A stretch of DNA of 64,000 nt from Orlajensenia sp001423545 (GTDB taxonomy: Bacteria > Actinomycetota > Actinomycetes > Actinomycetales > Microbacteriaceae), in assembly GCA_001423545.1 (NCBI GenBank), contig LMOK01000002.1, positions 992,001 through 1,056,000 of the forward strand. Direction: 5' to 3'. The notes under the pieces are model-generated. The model did no database searches. It saw only the letters and a list, made by a program, of their open reading frames with translations, and was not told where the DNA came from. Shown piece by piece: positions 33,023 through 43,213 of this stretch. The position numbers and the translations under genes are program-made. The first letter of the stretch is position 1, and each line of letters opens with the position of its first letter.

Positions 33023-34593
33023 GCGAGGGAGTCCTCTCGGAGGGGTGTGCGAACGGCGAACTGCGGATTCGCGACGGGGAAGTCGGAGCGGAAGTGGGCG
33101 CCGCGCGATTCCTCGCGGGCGAGGGCTGTGCCGACGATGAGGCGGGCCAGGTCGAGCAGGTTGGCGTCCTCGAGCACCGATGCGTCGCACACGGCGCCAG
33201 TGTCGGGCCGCTGCAGGGCGGCCAGCGCTTCTCGGGCGTGGCGCAGGCCGTCGCCGGAACGCAGCACGCCGGCGTGCTCCCAGAGAACTGCCTGGATTGT
33301 GCGGCGCAGTTCGTTGTCCGTGCTGGAAAGCGAGGAGTCCCTCTCCGACACGCCGTCCGAGGAGGTGGGTGAGGGGGCGTGGGAACCCGAAGTTCCTCGC
33401 TTTCCAGCACCGCCGGCGAGGAGCGGGGCAGCCCCCAGGTCGCGTACCGCCCGATCGGCGAAGACCGCCGCCTCGAGCAGCGAGTTCGATGCCAACCTGT
33501 TGGCCCCGTGGACTCCCGTGCAGGCCACCTCGCCGATGGCGTAGAGGCCGGCGAGCGAGGTGCGCCCCCAGGTGTCCGTCGCGACGCCGCCCATCCAGTA
33601 GTGCGCAGCGGGGGAGACGGGAACGGGGTGCACCGCCCAGTCGTAGCCGGCCGACCGGCAGGCGGCGGTGATGGTCGGGAACCTCGCCTCGAGCGCATCG
33701 CGTCCGAGCCCCGTGGCGTCGAGCAGCACGGGTTCACCGCCCTGGGCCGCCATCTCGACGGCGATCGCCCGGGCCACGACGTCGCGGGGAGCGAGTTCGG
33801 CGAGCGGATGCACGTCGAGCATGAAGCGCTCGCCGTGGGCGTTGAGCAGCACGGCGCCCTCGCCGCGCACGGCCTCCGAGACCAGCGGCGTGCCGGGCAC
33901 GGCCAGCGCGGTCGGATGGAACTGCAGGAACTCGAGGTCGGCCATGCGCGCTCCGGCTCGCCAGGCCGCCGCTGCTCCGTCTCCGGTCGCGACCGCGGGG
34001 TTGGTCGTGTGACGGTACAGCCGGCCGGCGCCGCCGGTCGCGAGGATGACGGCGTCGGCGCGGAGTTCCGCGCGCGTCCGGGAGGGTGCCTGCACGATCG
34101 CGCCCACGACGCCGTCGGCATCCGTCAGCAGCTCCACGAGCATCGTGTGCTCGTGCACGACGGCCGCACGGTGGTGTACCGTCGCGATCAGCGCCTGCTC
34201 GATCGCGAAGCCCGTGGCGTCGCCGCCCGCGTGCAGCACACGCGCCCGCCTGTGCGCCGCCTCGAGGCCGCGGGCCAGGCCGGAGCCCGACTCGTCGCCG
34301 TCGAAGGCGACGCCGAAGCGGATGAGGTCGCGCACGCGAGCCGGCCCGTCGTCGACGAGCACGCGGGCGGCATCGACGTCGCAGAGACCGTCGCCGGCGC
34401 TCAGGGTGTCGAGCAGGTGGGCGTCGGCCGAGTCGTCGGGGAACAGCGCGGCCGCGATGCCGCCCTGGGCGTAGGCGGTGTTGCTCTCGGCGAGGGCCCC
34501 CTTCGTCACGAGCGTGACGCTGTGTCCGGCATCCGTGGCGCGCACGGCCGCGAACAGCCCGGCGAGGCCGCTGCCGATCACCAGGACGTGCAT
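33016..34593 (-). CDS. nadB: L-aspartate oxidase with an in-frame insert
   Basis: FAD enzyme that oxidises L-aspartate to iminoaspartate, the substrate of NadA. The 525-residue protein begins with HVLVIGSGLAGLFAAVRA (FAD-binding Rossmann), and has LAESNTAYAQGGIAAAL, ARMADLEFLQFHPTAL, a catalytic region HYWMGGVATD and TGVHGANRLASNSLLE. After the FAD domain, a Ser/Gly/Pro-rich linker of about 30 residues (starting GAGKRGTSGSHAP) is encoded by a 91-bp inverted-repeat element at 33320-33410. The C-terminal helical domain (WEHAGVLRSGDGL) resumes intact. The start is ATG at 34593, two bases after the nadA stop. Confidence 0.95.
   Translation of the reverse strand: MHVLVIGSGLAGLFAAVRATDAGHSVTLVTKGALAESNTAYAQGGIAAALFPDDSADAHLLDTLSAGDGLCDVDAARVLVDDGPARVRDLIRFGVAFDGDESGSGLARGLEAAHRRARVLHAGGDATGFAIEQALIATVHHRAAVVHEHTMLVELLTDADGVVGAIVQAPSRTRAELRADAVILATGGAGRLYRHTTNPAVATGDGAAAAWRAGARMADLEFLQFHPTALAVPGTPLVSEAVRGEGAVLLNAHGERFMLDVHPLAELAPRDVVARAIAVEMAAQGGEPVLLDATGLGRDALEARFPTITAACRSAGYDWAVHPVPVSPAAHYWMGGVATDTWGRTSLAGLYAIGEVACTGVHGANRLASNSLLEAAVFADRAVRDLGAAPLLAGGAGKRGTSGSHAPSPTSSDGVSERDSSLSSTDNELRRTIQAVLWEHAGVLRSGDGLRHAREALAALQRPDTGAVCDASVLEDANLLDLARLIVGTALAREESRGAHFRSDFPVANPQFAVRTPLREDSLAC
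33320..33410. mobile_element. MITE-like inverted-repeat insert inside nadB
   Basis: GTGCTGGAAAGCGAGGA (33320-33336) is exactly complementary to 33394-33410, enclosing 57 bases. The element is translated in frame as a low-complexity linker between the FAD and C-terminal domains of NadB. No transposase is encoded. No clear target-site duplication is visible, so it is called an element from the repeat structure and odd peptide only; other copies were not seen in this window. Confidence 0.55.
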
Positions 34594-34595
34594 GG

Positions 34596-35993
34596 TCAGG
34601 CTCCGACGAACGAGGCGACAGGGGCGGGAGCAGGGGCGGTGACGGATGCGGATCCGCCGCCGGATGCCGGAGGCCTGGCCGCCAGCATCCGTTCGAGCGC
34701 GACGCGGGCGGGCGCCGCGACGTCGTCGCTCACGGTGATGCGGTTGAGCACCTCGGCCGGGCGGTCGGCAGAGCCGACGAGGGCCTCGAGCACCCAGGCG
34801 AGGTAGCCGGGATGGATGCGGTACATCGTCGAGCAGGGGCAGATCACCGGATCGAGGCAGAAGATGGTGTGCTGCGGGTACTCGGCCGCGAGACGCTGCA
34901 CCAGGTTGATCTCGGTGCCGATGGCGAAGGTCGAGCCGGCCGGAGCCGCCGCGATGGCCTTCGTGATGTAGTCGGTCGATCCGTACTCGTCGGCGGCGTC
35001 GACCACGGCCATCGGGCACTCGGGGTGCACGATCACCCGCACGCCGGGGTGCTCGACGCGGGCCTGCGCGATCTGGTCGACGGTGAAGCGTCGGTGCACG
35101 CTGCAGAAGCCGTGCCACAGGATGACCCGGGCATCGAGCAGGTCCGCCGCGCTCGACCCGCCGAGGGCCTTGCGCGGATTCCACATCGGCATCTGCTCGA
35201 GCGGAACCCCCATCGCCTTCGCGGTGTTGCGGCCGAGGTGCTGGTCGGGGAAGAACAGCACCCGCTGGCCGCGCTCGAACGCCCATGCCAGCACGGTCTC
35301 GGCGTTCGAGGAGGTGCAGACGATGCCGCCGTGCTCACCGCAGAAGCCCTTGAGGGCTGCCGACGAGTTCATGTACGTCACGGGGATGACGGGAACGCGG
35401 CCGTCGGCATCCGGCTCCGTGCCGTAGAGGGCCTCGAGCTGCTCCCAGCACTCCTGCACCGAGTCGATGTCGGCCATGTCGGCCATCGAGCATCCGGCGG
35501 CGAGGTTCGGCAGGATGACGGCCTGCTCCGGACGCGACAGCAGGTCGGCGGTCTCGGCCATGAAGTGCACACCGCAGAAGATGATGGCCTCGGCGTCGGG
35601 CTTGGCCTGGGCGGCGTTCGCGAGCTGGAACGAGTCGCCCACGAAGTCGGCGTAGGCGATGACCTCGTCGCGCTGGTAGAAGTGCCCCAGGATCACGACG
35701 CGCTCGCCGAGGGTCTCCTTCGCGGCGCGGATGCGGGCGTCGAGTTCATCGGCGGATGCCGTGCGGTACGCGGCGGGCAGCTCGCCCTGCCGCGGCGAGC
35801 CGACGGGGATCACGTCGCCCATCGACGATCCCGGGCCGTAGCTCAGGGGGCCGGCGTCGAACTCCCACGGGTCGGCAGCCAGGTCGGGGGAGCAGGTGCT
35901 GCCCTCGGCCCGACCCGCCTGAACCAGCTGGATGGTGCGGTCGACGGATGCATCGACGGATGCACCGCCGAGCTCGATGCGCGAGATTGTCAT
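34596..35993 (-). CDS. nadA: Quinolinate synthase
   Basis: [4Fe-4S] enzyme that condenses iminoaspartate with dihydroxyacetone phosphate to quinolinate. The 465-residue protein has the cluster cysteines in IIFCGVHFMAET, GFCGEHGGIVCTSSN and DPVICPCSTMYRI, plus the active-site stretch VVILGHFYQRDEV. It has an N-terminal extension of about 85 residues, typical of actinobacterial NadA, and an Ala/Pro tail. Within the extension ASVDASVD is encoded by a 12-base tandem duplication. The start is ATG at 35993 with AGGAG upstream; the ATGA overlap with the upstream repressor stop suggests coupling. Confidence 0.96.
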   Translation of the reverse strand: MTISRIELGGASVDASVDRTIQLVQAGRAEGSTCSPDLAADPWEFDAGPLSYGPGSSMGDVIPVGSPRQGELPAAYRTASADELDARIRAAKETLGERVVILGHFYQRDEVIAYADFVGDSFQLANAAQAKPDAEAIIFCGVHFMAETADLLSRPEQAVILPNLAAGCSMADMADIDSVQECWEQLEALYGTEPDADGRVPVIPVTYMNSSAALKGFCGEHGGIVCTSSNAETVLAWAFERGQRVLFFPDQHLGRNTAKAMGVPLEQMPMWNPRKALGGSSAADLLDARVILWHGFCSVHRRFTVDQIAQARVEHPGVRVIVHPECPMAVVDAADEYGSTDYITKAIAAAPAGSTFAIGTEINLVQRLAAEYPQHTIFCLDPVICPCSTMYRIHPGYLAWVLEALVGSADRPAEVLNRITVSDDVAAPARVALERMLAARPPASGGGSASVTAPAPAPVASFVGA

Positions 35994-36811
35994 CGCTGTT
36001 CTCCTGTGTGTGGAACGGACGGAAGGGAAGAGGGGGCGGACCCAGCGGCGGAGGTGGCACCGGATGCAGCCGTGCCGGGCACCGACTCGGGACCGAGCGG
36101 CCCGCGGTCGGCGAGGTCGATGGACGCGTCGTAGCGGTAGAGCCGTGGAGGGCGATGCCGGGTCCCGGCGACGACCTCGCCCGTCGCCACGACGGTTCCC
36201 GAGGCCTCGACGGTGCGCCGGAAGTTCGCGGGATCGATGTGCCGCTGCAGCACCGCCTCGTGCACCTCGCGCAACTCGGCGAGTGTGAAGGTCGCACCGA
36301 GGAACGCGTGCGCGATGGCGGCGTACTCCACCTTGGTGCGCAGGCGCCAGAGCGCGTACTCGATGATGCGGTTGTGGTCGAAGGCGAGCAGCGGCAGTTC
36401 GTCGGCCACGAACCAGCGCACGTTCTCGCTCTCGGCGGCGCGCTCTGCCTCGGCCGACTGCACCATCGCCCAGTAGACCACCGAGACGACGCGACGGCCG
36501 GGCGAGCGCTCCAGCTCGCCGAAGGTGTACAGCTGCTCGAGGTAGGTCGGGGCGAGTCCCGTGGTCTCGCCGAGAGTGCGGGCGGCGGCGCTCACGAGCT
36601 CCTCGTCGACCGGGAGCCAGCCGCCGGGCAGCGCCCAGAGCTCCTTCTGCGGATCGCGCGTGCGGCGCACCAGCGGGATCCACAGCGTCATGCGCCCGGT
36701 CGTCTCGTGCGGACGCAGGGCGAAGATGACCGTCGAGACGGCCAGGGCGGCATCGCTCGCGCCGCCCGGGGCCCGCTCAGGGGTCGCATCCGTTCCGGTC
36801 ATCTCCGGCAT
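35990..36811 (-). CDS. ndnR: Nudix-related transcriptional repressor of NAD synthesis (NrtR/NdnR)
   Basis: A 273-residue regulator with an N-terminal Nudix-like domain and a C-terminal winged helix (FTLAELREVHEAVLQRHIDP, then NFRRTVEASGTVV). The Nudix box is degenerate: after GGWLPVDEE comes RTLGETTGL, lacking the paired glutamates of active hydrolases, so it should sense a ligand (NAD or ADP-ribose) rather than hydrolyse. In Corynebacterium, NdnR represses the ndnR-nadA-nadC-nadS operon; the order here is the same with nadB added. The start used is ATG at 36811; ATG at 36802 is also possible. A matching dyad lies upstream at 36830. Confidence 0.88.
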   Translation of the reverse strand: MPEMTGTDATPERAPGGASDAALAVSTVIFALRPHETTGRMTLWIPLVRRTRDPQKELWALPGGWLPVDEELVSAAARTLGETTGLAPTYLEQLYTFGELERSPGRRVVSVVYWAMVQSAEAERAAESENVRWFVADELPLLAFDHNRIIEYALWRLRTKVEYAAIAHAFLGATFTLAELREVHEAVLQRHIDPANFRRTVEASGTVVATGEVVAGTRHRPPRLYRYDASIDLADRGPLGPESVPGTAASGATSAAGSAPSSLPSVPHTGEQR

Positions 36812-36829
36812 CCGTTCCGTCGGATCGAG

Positions 36830-36850
36830 TAAAGGTCAGAGTGACCGTAA
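36830..36850. promoter_or_regulatory. Candidate NdnR/NrtR operator
   Basis: TAAAGGTCA (36830-36838), GAG, TGACCGTAA (36842-36850) form a 21-base dyad with 7 of 9 arm positions matching. It lies 19 bases upstream of the repressor start, in the shared region with the gcv leader. Placement suits autoregulation of the nad operon. Confidence 0.6.
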
Positions 36851-36892
36851 CTCACTGGGACCACCTTACAGTCATCTCGACCCGAACTCCAA

Positions 36893-36921
36893 ACCGAGCA
36901 CACCCGCCGACCCGGTAGACT
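36893..36921 (+). promoter_or_regulatory. Candidate promoter of the gcv operon
   Basis: TAGACT at 36916-36921 is a plausible -10 box 36 bases upstream of the riboswitch; the -35 (ACCGAG near 36893) is weak. The same -10 hexamer appears just before fdxA (56038-56043). Confidence 0.3.
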
Positions 36922-36956
36922 GTCCGCACAATCGCATATCGGGCCATCGACGCCTT

Positions 36957-37139
36957 GCGGGAGAGCCGGATCAGCCGGCACCGACGGAGCAAGCCTCCCC
37001 GCCAATCTCTCAGGTCACTACACCGCAAGAACGAGGCCGCTCTGAAAAGCGGATGCCGGGTCACCGGCATCCCGCCGACGGTGAAAGTCCGTGCGCCTCG
37101 TGCGCCGGGTGAAACTCTCAGGCCAATGACAGAGGGGGA
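36957..37139 (+). ncRNA. Tandem glycine riboswitch
   Basis: Two glycine aptamers in series upstream of gcvT. The first has GCGGGAGAGCC, CACCGACGGAGCAAG and AATCTCTCAGGTC; the second has CCGCTCTGAAAAGCG, CCGACGGTGAAAGTC, AAACTCTCAGGCC and GACAGAGGGGG. These are the conserved Rfam-type glycine riboswitch blocks. It should sense glycine and allow expression of the gcv genes when glycine is high. The second aptamer's variable stem is made of GGATGCCGG/CCGGCATCC, a pair of the heptamers that recur in this genome. It fills most of the 376-base gap between ndnR and gcvT. Confidence 0.93.
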
Positions 37140-37187
37140 GTTCCCAGCGACTACGGTCGCGCCTTCTGCGCACACTCTGGAGAACTC

Positions 37188-38309
37188 GTGTCCGATCGTC
37201 TCAGCCCCCTGCACGACCTGCACGTCACAGCCGGCGCCGGCTTCACCGACTTCGGTGGCTGGCAGATGCCGGTCCGCTACTCCAGCGATCTCGCCGAGCA
37301 CCACGCCGTGCGCACGACCGCCGGCATCTTCGACATCTCCCACATGGCCGAGATCCTGGTCGAGGGCACGGATGCCGCCGCCTACCTCGACCACGCCCTC
37401 GCCGGAAAACTCAGCGTCATCGCGCTCGGCCAGGCGAAGTACAGCCTGCTGCTGGCCGAGTCGGGCGGGATCATCGACGACCTGGTGGTCTACCGCCTGG
37501 GCGAGGAGAAGTTCCTCGTGGTCGCCAACGCCGGCAACCGCGGTGCGGCCGTCGCCGCCCTCACCGAGCGCGCCGCCGACTTCGACGTGCGCGTCGAGGA
37601 CCAGAGCGATGACATCGCCCTCATCGCCGTGCAGGGGCCGAACGCCCGTGCCATCCTCGAGGCCACGACGGCCATCACCGAGCTCGGCACTCCTCTCGCC
37701 GACCTCAAGTACTACTGGTCGAGCGACGGCTACTTCGAGGGCGTCCCCCTCTTCGTCGGCCGCACGGGCTACACGGGCGAAGACGGATTCGAGCTCTACA
37801 TCAAGAGCGATGCCGCTGCTCGTCTCTGGGTCGCCCTCACCCAGGCCGGTGCCGAGCACGGCCTCGTGCCTGCCGGCCTCGCGAGCCGCGACACCCTGCG
37901 CCTCGAGGCGGGCATGCCGCTCTACGGACACGAACTCGGACTCGACACCTTCCCGGTGCAGGCCGGTCTCGGCCGCGTCGTCGCGCTCGGCAAGGACGGC
38001 GACTTCGTCGGACGCGCCGCCATCGAGGCCGGTCCTGCCGCAGACGCCCGCGTTCTCGTCGGCCTCGTCGCCGAGGGCAGGCGCGCCGGACGCGCCGACT
38101 ACGAGGTCTACGCATCGACCGAGTCTGATGCCGCTCCCGTCGGCGTCATCACGAGCGGCGCCCTGTCTCCGACGCTCGGCCACCCGATCGCGATGGCCTA
38201 CGTCGACGCTGCGGTGTCCGAGGTCGGCAGCGAGGTGTTCATCGACGTGCGCGGTACGCGGATCCCGGCATCCGTCGTCGCCCTTCCGTTCTACAAGCGC
38301 CAGAAGTAA
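37188..38309 (+). CDS. gcvT: Glycine cleavage system T protein (aminomethyltransferase)
   Basis: Transfers the methylene group from the aminomethylated H protein to tetrahydrofolate and releases ammonia. The 373-residue protein shows GFTDFGGWQMPVRYSSDLAEH, FDISHMAEI, GPNARAILE, GYTGEDGFELY and CGLGARDTLR-like GLASRDTLRLEAGMPLYG. The start is GTG at 37188 (MSDRLSPLHDL) with CTGGAGA upstream. It is the first gene after the glycine riboswitch, 42 bases before gcvH. Confidence 0.97.
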   Translation: MSDRLSPLHDLHVTAGAGFTDFGGWQMPVRYSSDLAEHHAVRTTAGIFDISHMAEILVEGTDAAAYLDHALAGKLSVIALGQAKYSLLLAESGGIIDDLVVYRLGEEKFLVVANAGNRGAAVAALTERAADFDVRVEDQSDDIALIAVQGPNARAILEATTAITELGTPLADLKYYWSSDGYFEGVPLFVGRTGYTGEDGFELYIKSDAAARLWVALTQAGAEHGLVPAGLASRDTLRLEAGMPLYGHELGLDTFPVQAGLGRVVALGKDGDFVGRAAIEAGPAADARVLVGLVAEGRRAGRADYEVYASTESDAAPVGVITSGALSPTLGHPIAMAYVDAAVSEVGSEVFIDVRGTRIPASVVALPFYKRQK

Positions 38310-38351
38310 CTTCCACCCCCAGAGCTCCATCCACCCTGAGAGGACGCCATC

Positions 38352-38723
38352 ATGGCTGACAAGACCACGCTCCAGTACACCGCCGAGCACGAGTGGGTGC
38401 TCGTCGATGGCGACACCGCCACCGTCGGCATCACCGCCTATGCCGCAGACAAGCTCGGCGACGTCGTGTTCGTCGACCTGCCCGCCGTCGGTACCGAGGT
38501 CGAGGGCGGAGTCGTCGTCGGCGAGATCGAGTCGACCAAGTCGGTCGGTGAGCTGTTCGCCCCCATCGATGGAACCGTCGCCGAGATCAACGACGCCGTC
38601 GTCGACACCCCCGAGCTGGTGAACTCCGACCCCTTCGGCGACGGATGGCTCATCAAGGTGACCTTCACCGAGCTCCCCGCCCTGCTCTCGTACGACGAGT
38701 ACTCGGCCATCGTCGGCGAGTAG
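38352..38723 (+). CDS. gcvH: Glycine cleavage system H protein
   Basis: A 123-residue lipoyl carrier that shuttles the aminomethyl group between P, T and L proteins. The lipoylated lysine is Lys63 in GEIESTKSVGE. The rest matches the family, including YTAEHEWV, GITAYAADKLGDVVFVDLP and the C-terminal LLSYDEY. The start is ATG at 38352 with GAGAGGA upstream. gcvP follows 49 bases later. Confidence 0.97.
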   Translation: MADKTTLQYTAEHEWVLVDGDTATVGITAYAADKLGDVVFVDLPAVGTEVEGGVVVGEIESTKSVGELFAPIDGTVAEINDAVVDTPELVNSDPFGDGWLIKVTFTELPALLSYDEYSAIVGE

Positions 38724-38772
38724 CCGAGCCTCCCCACCCCGCATCCTCGAACCTGATCGGATCACGCGCGCA

Positions 38773-41679
<2,907 letters not shown>

Positions 41680-41684
41680 TCCCT

Positions 41685-41744
41685 CGCTCGCTGAGGTCGG
41701 CCGAAGCGCTTTTGGCGAGGGCTTCGCCCTGCCCTCAGCGAGCG
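41685..41744. terminator. Long hairpin after gcvP
   Basis: CGCTCGCTGAGG (41685-41696) pairs exactly with CCTCAGCGAGCG (41733-41744); an inner GGGC-TTCG-CCC stem lies at about 41719-41729. It begins 5 bases after gcvP. The same 12-mer CGCTCGCTGAGG spans the dapC stop (57504-57515). Confidence 0.7.
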
Positions 41745-41815
41745 GTTGCTCTGGCCTTCCGGCCCCTCCCGGCGTACCGTTGCGAATCTAGCGACGTCTA
41801 CGTCGGGAGGATGCC

Positions 41816-42232
41816 ATGAACGTCTTCGATCTGCTCTGGACGACGGCCTCGTTCGGTTTCGTCGGCCTCATCGCCGTGTTGTCCGTGATCGGCAATCGGA
41901 TGAGCCTCGAGTCGCGGGCTGCGGAATTGCAGCGATCCGACCCGGGACGGGCATCCGCCCTGATGCAGGCGCAGGCCGTGAGCGACCATGCCTACGGTCT
42001 GGGTGCGTGGATGCCGGAGGTCATGGTGGTGTGCACGCCGTCCCGCCGAGCAGCCCTCGCACACGACGACGAGGCCGAGCGACCCGTGACACCTCCGCTG
42101 CCCGTGCTGCCGCTGCACGTCGCGGCCGAGGAGCACGTCGCAACGGGCAGGGTCAGAACAGTCCAGGCCACCACACGACGGCCAGCGGATACCCGACGAA
42201 GGACACCACATCCAGAATCGTGTGAGCGATGA
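41816..42232 (+). CDS. Small membrane protein of unknown function
   Basis: A 138-residue protein with one N-terminal membrane segment (FDLLWTTASFGFVGLIAVLSVIGN). An Ala/Gln-rich helix (SRAAELQRSDPGRASALMQAQ) and a Pro/Thr/Arg-rich tail follow. The start is ATG at 41816 with CGGGAGG at 41804-41810. The last 80 bases overlap the convergent CPBP gene, so the basic tail may be a read-out of opposite-strand coding sequence. I do not recognise the family. Confidence 0.5.
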   Translation: MNVFDLLWTTASFGFVGLIAVLSVIGNRMSLESRAAELQRSDPGRASALMQAQAVSDHAYGLGAWMPEVMVVCTPSRRAALAHDDEAERPVTPPLPVLPLHVAAEEHVATGRVRTVQATTRRPADTRRRTPHPESCER

Positions 42233-42971
42233 CGAGCGGCATCGTGCGCCCCCAGCGCCAGTAGCACCAGCCGAAGACCACGCCCATCGCGGCGTTTCCG
42301 ATGAACGGACCGAAGCCCTGGTACAGGTGGTAACTGCCGCGCAGCACCGCGCTCGCCAGGATGATCTGCCACGTGCCCCAGCCGATCTCGCGCAGTCGCG
42401 TGAACAGGTAGCCCACGACGATGATCTCCTCCGACAGGGCCGAGCGCAGCGCCGCGAAGACGAGGACGGGGATCGTCCACCACGCGGTGTCGAGGGGGGA
42501 CGCCTGCACGTCGACGGTGATGCCGATCAGACGACCGCCCGCGTAGAGCGCGAGCCCCGGGATACCGATGGCGGCCGCCAGGCCGAGACCGCCGAGGGCG
42601 TCGCGTCCCGGACGCGTCAGGTCGAAGCCGATGCGGCGGAACGGGTTGATGCCCGGCTGCCACAGCAGGTAGAACACGAGCGCCACGGGCAGCAGGTCGA
42701 AGAAGATCCCGAGGAACTGGTACGTGAAGTCGAGCCACTCACGAGGCGACTGCGACGGATTGAGCGCGGTCGACTGATCGCCGAGAGCGGTCTCGGCTGT
42801 CACCCGAGCGATGATCGCCACGATGGAGTACACCGCGCTGGCTCCCAGCGAGAGACCCAGAACTATCGCGATCTCGATCCAGAGGCGACGACGGATGCCG
42901 CGAGACGCTGTACCCCGATCGCCATTTCCGGCCTCTGATCGGCCTGAATAGGCGTCCTGCATGTCGCTCAT
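42153..42971 (-). CDS. CPBP family intramembrane protease
   Basis: A 272-residue membrane protein of the CAAX protease/bacteriocin-processing (CPBP) family. Seven to eight hydrophobic segments are visible. The active-site motifs are SEEIIVVGYLFTRLR (motif 1; EE retained but the usual EExxxR arginine is further on), SAVLRGSYHLYQG (motif 2, His) and PLVIAHTILD (motif 3, His). The substrate is unknown. The start is ATG at 42971 with AGGATGG upstream. It is divergent from the opp operon. Confidence 0.83.
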   Translation of the reverse strand: MSDMQDAYSGRSEAGNGDRGTASRGIRRRLWIEIAIVLGLSLGASAVYSIVAIIARVTAETALGDQSTALNPSQSPREWLDFTYQFLGIFFDLLPVALVFYLLWQPGINPFRRIGFDLTRPGRDALGGLGLAAAIGIPGLALYAGGRLIGITVDVQASPLDTAWWTIPVLVFAALRSALSEEIIVVGYLFTRLREIGWGTWQIILASAVLRGSYHLYQGFGPFIGNAAMGVVFGWCYWRWGRTMPLVIAHTILDVVSFVGYPLAVVWWPGLF

Positions 42972-43116
42972 GTGGCCATCCTGTCATTCTCGAGCGCGAA
43001 ACCACCGACACCGTTCGGCAAACGCGCGTGGGGCGCAATGATCTTGCGAGGAACCGTCACCAGCTGCAGATTCACGGTCGGCCAGGTTTCTGATCTGTAA
43101 CGTTTCCCGGCACAGT

Positions 43117-43145
43117 TTGGTTTCTGTCTCCCCGCTCCATATTTT
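43117..43145 (+). promoter_or_regulatory. Promoter of the oligopeptide transport operon
   Basis: TTGGTT (43117-43122) and TATTTT (43140-43145) are 17 bases apart in an unusually AT-rich patch, 69 bases before the TTG start. This is the clearest vegetative-type promoter in the window. The rest of the 242-base gap to the CPBP gene shows nothing distinct. Confidence 0.6.
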
Positions 43146-43213
43146 GTAGGTACTCAGGCCATCGTGCGCGCTCGAATAACGAGGCGGCGAAGCCCTTTTC
43201 ACCAGGAGGAACA

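Noticed and set aside
30975..34121. A single 1048-codon minus-strand frame through nadS, nadC and nadB
   Set aside because: Only the last 380 codons are NadS; the upstream part reads nadC and nadB in the wrong frame.
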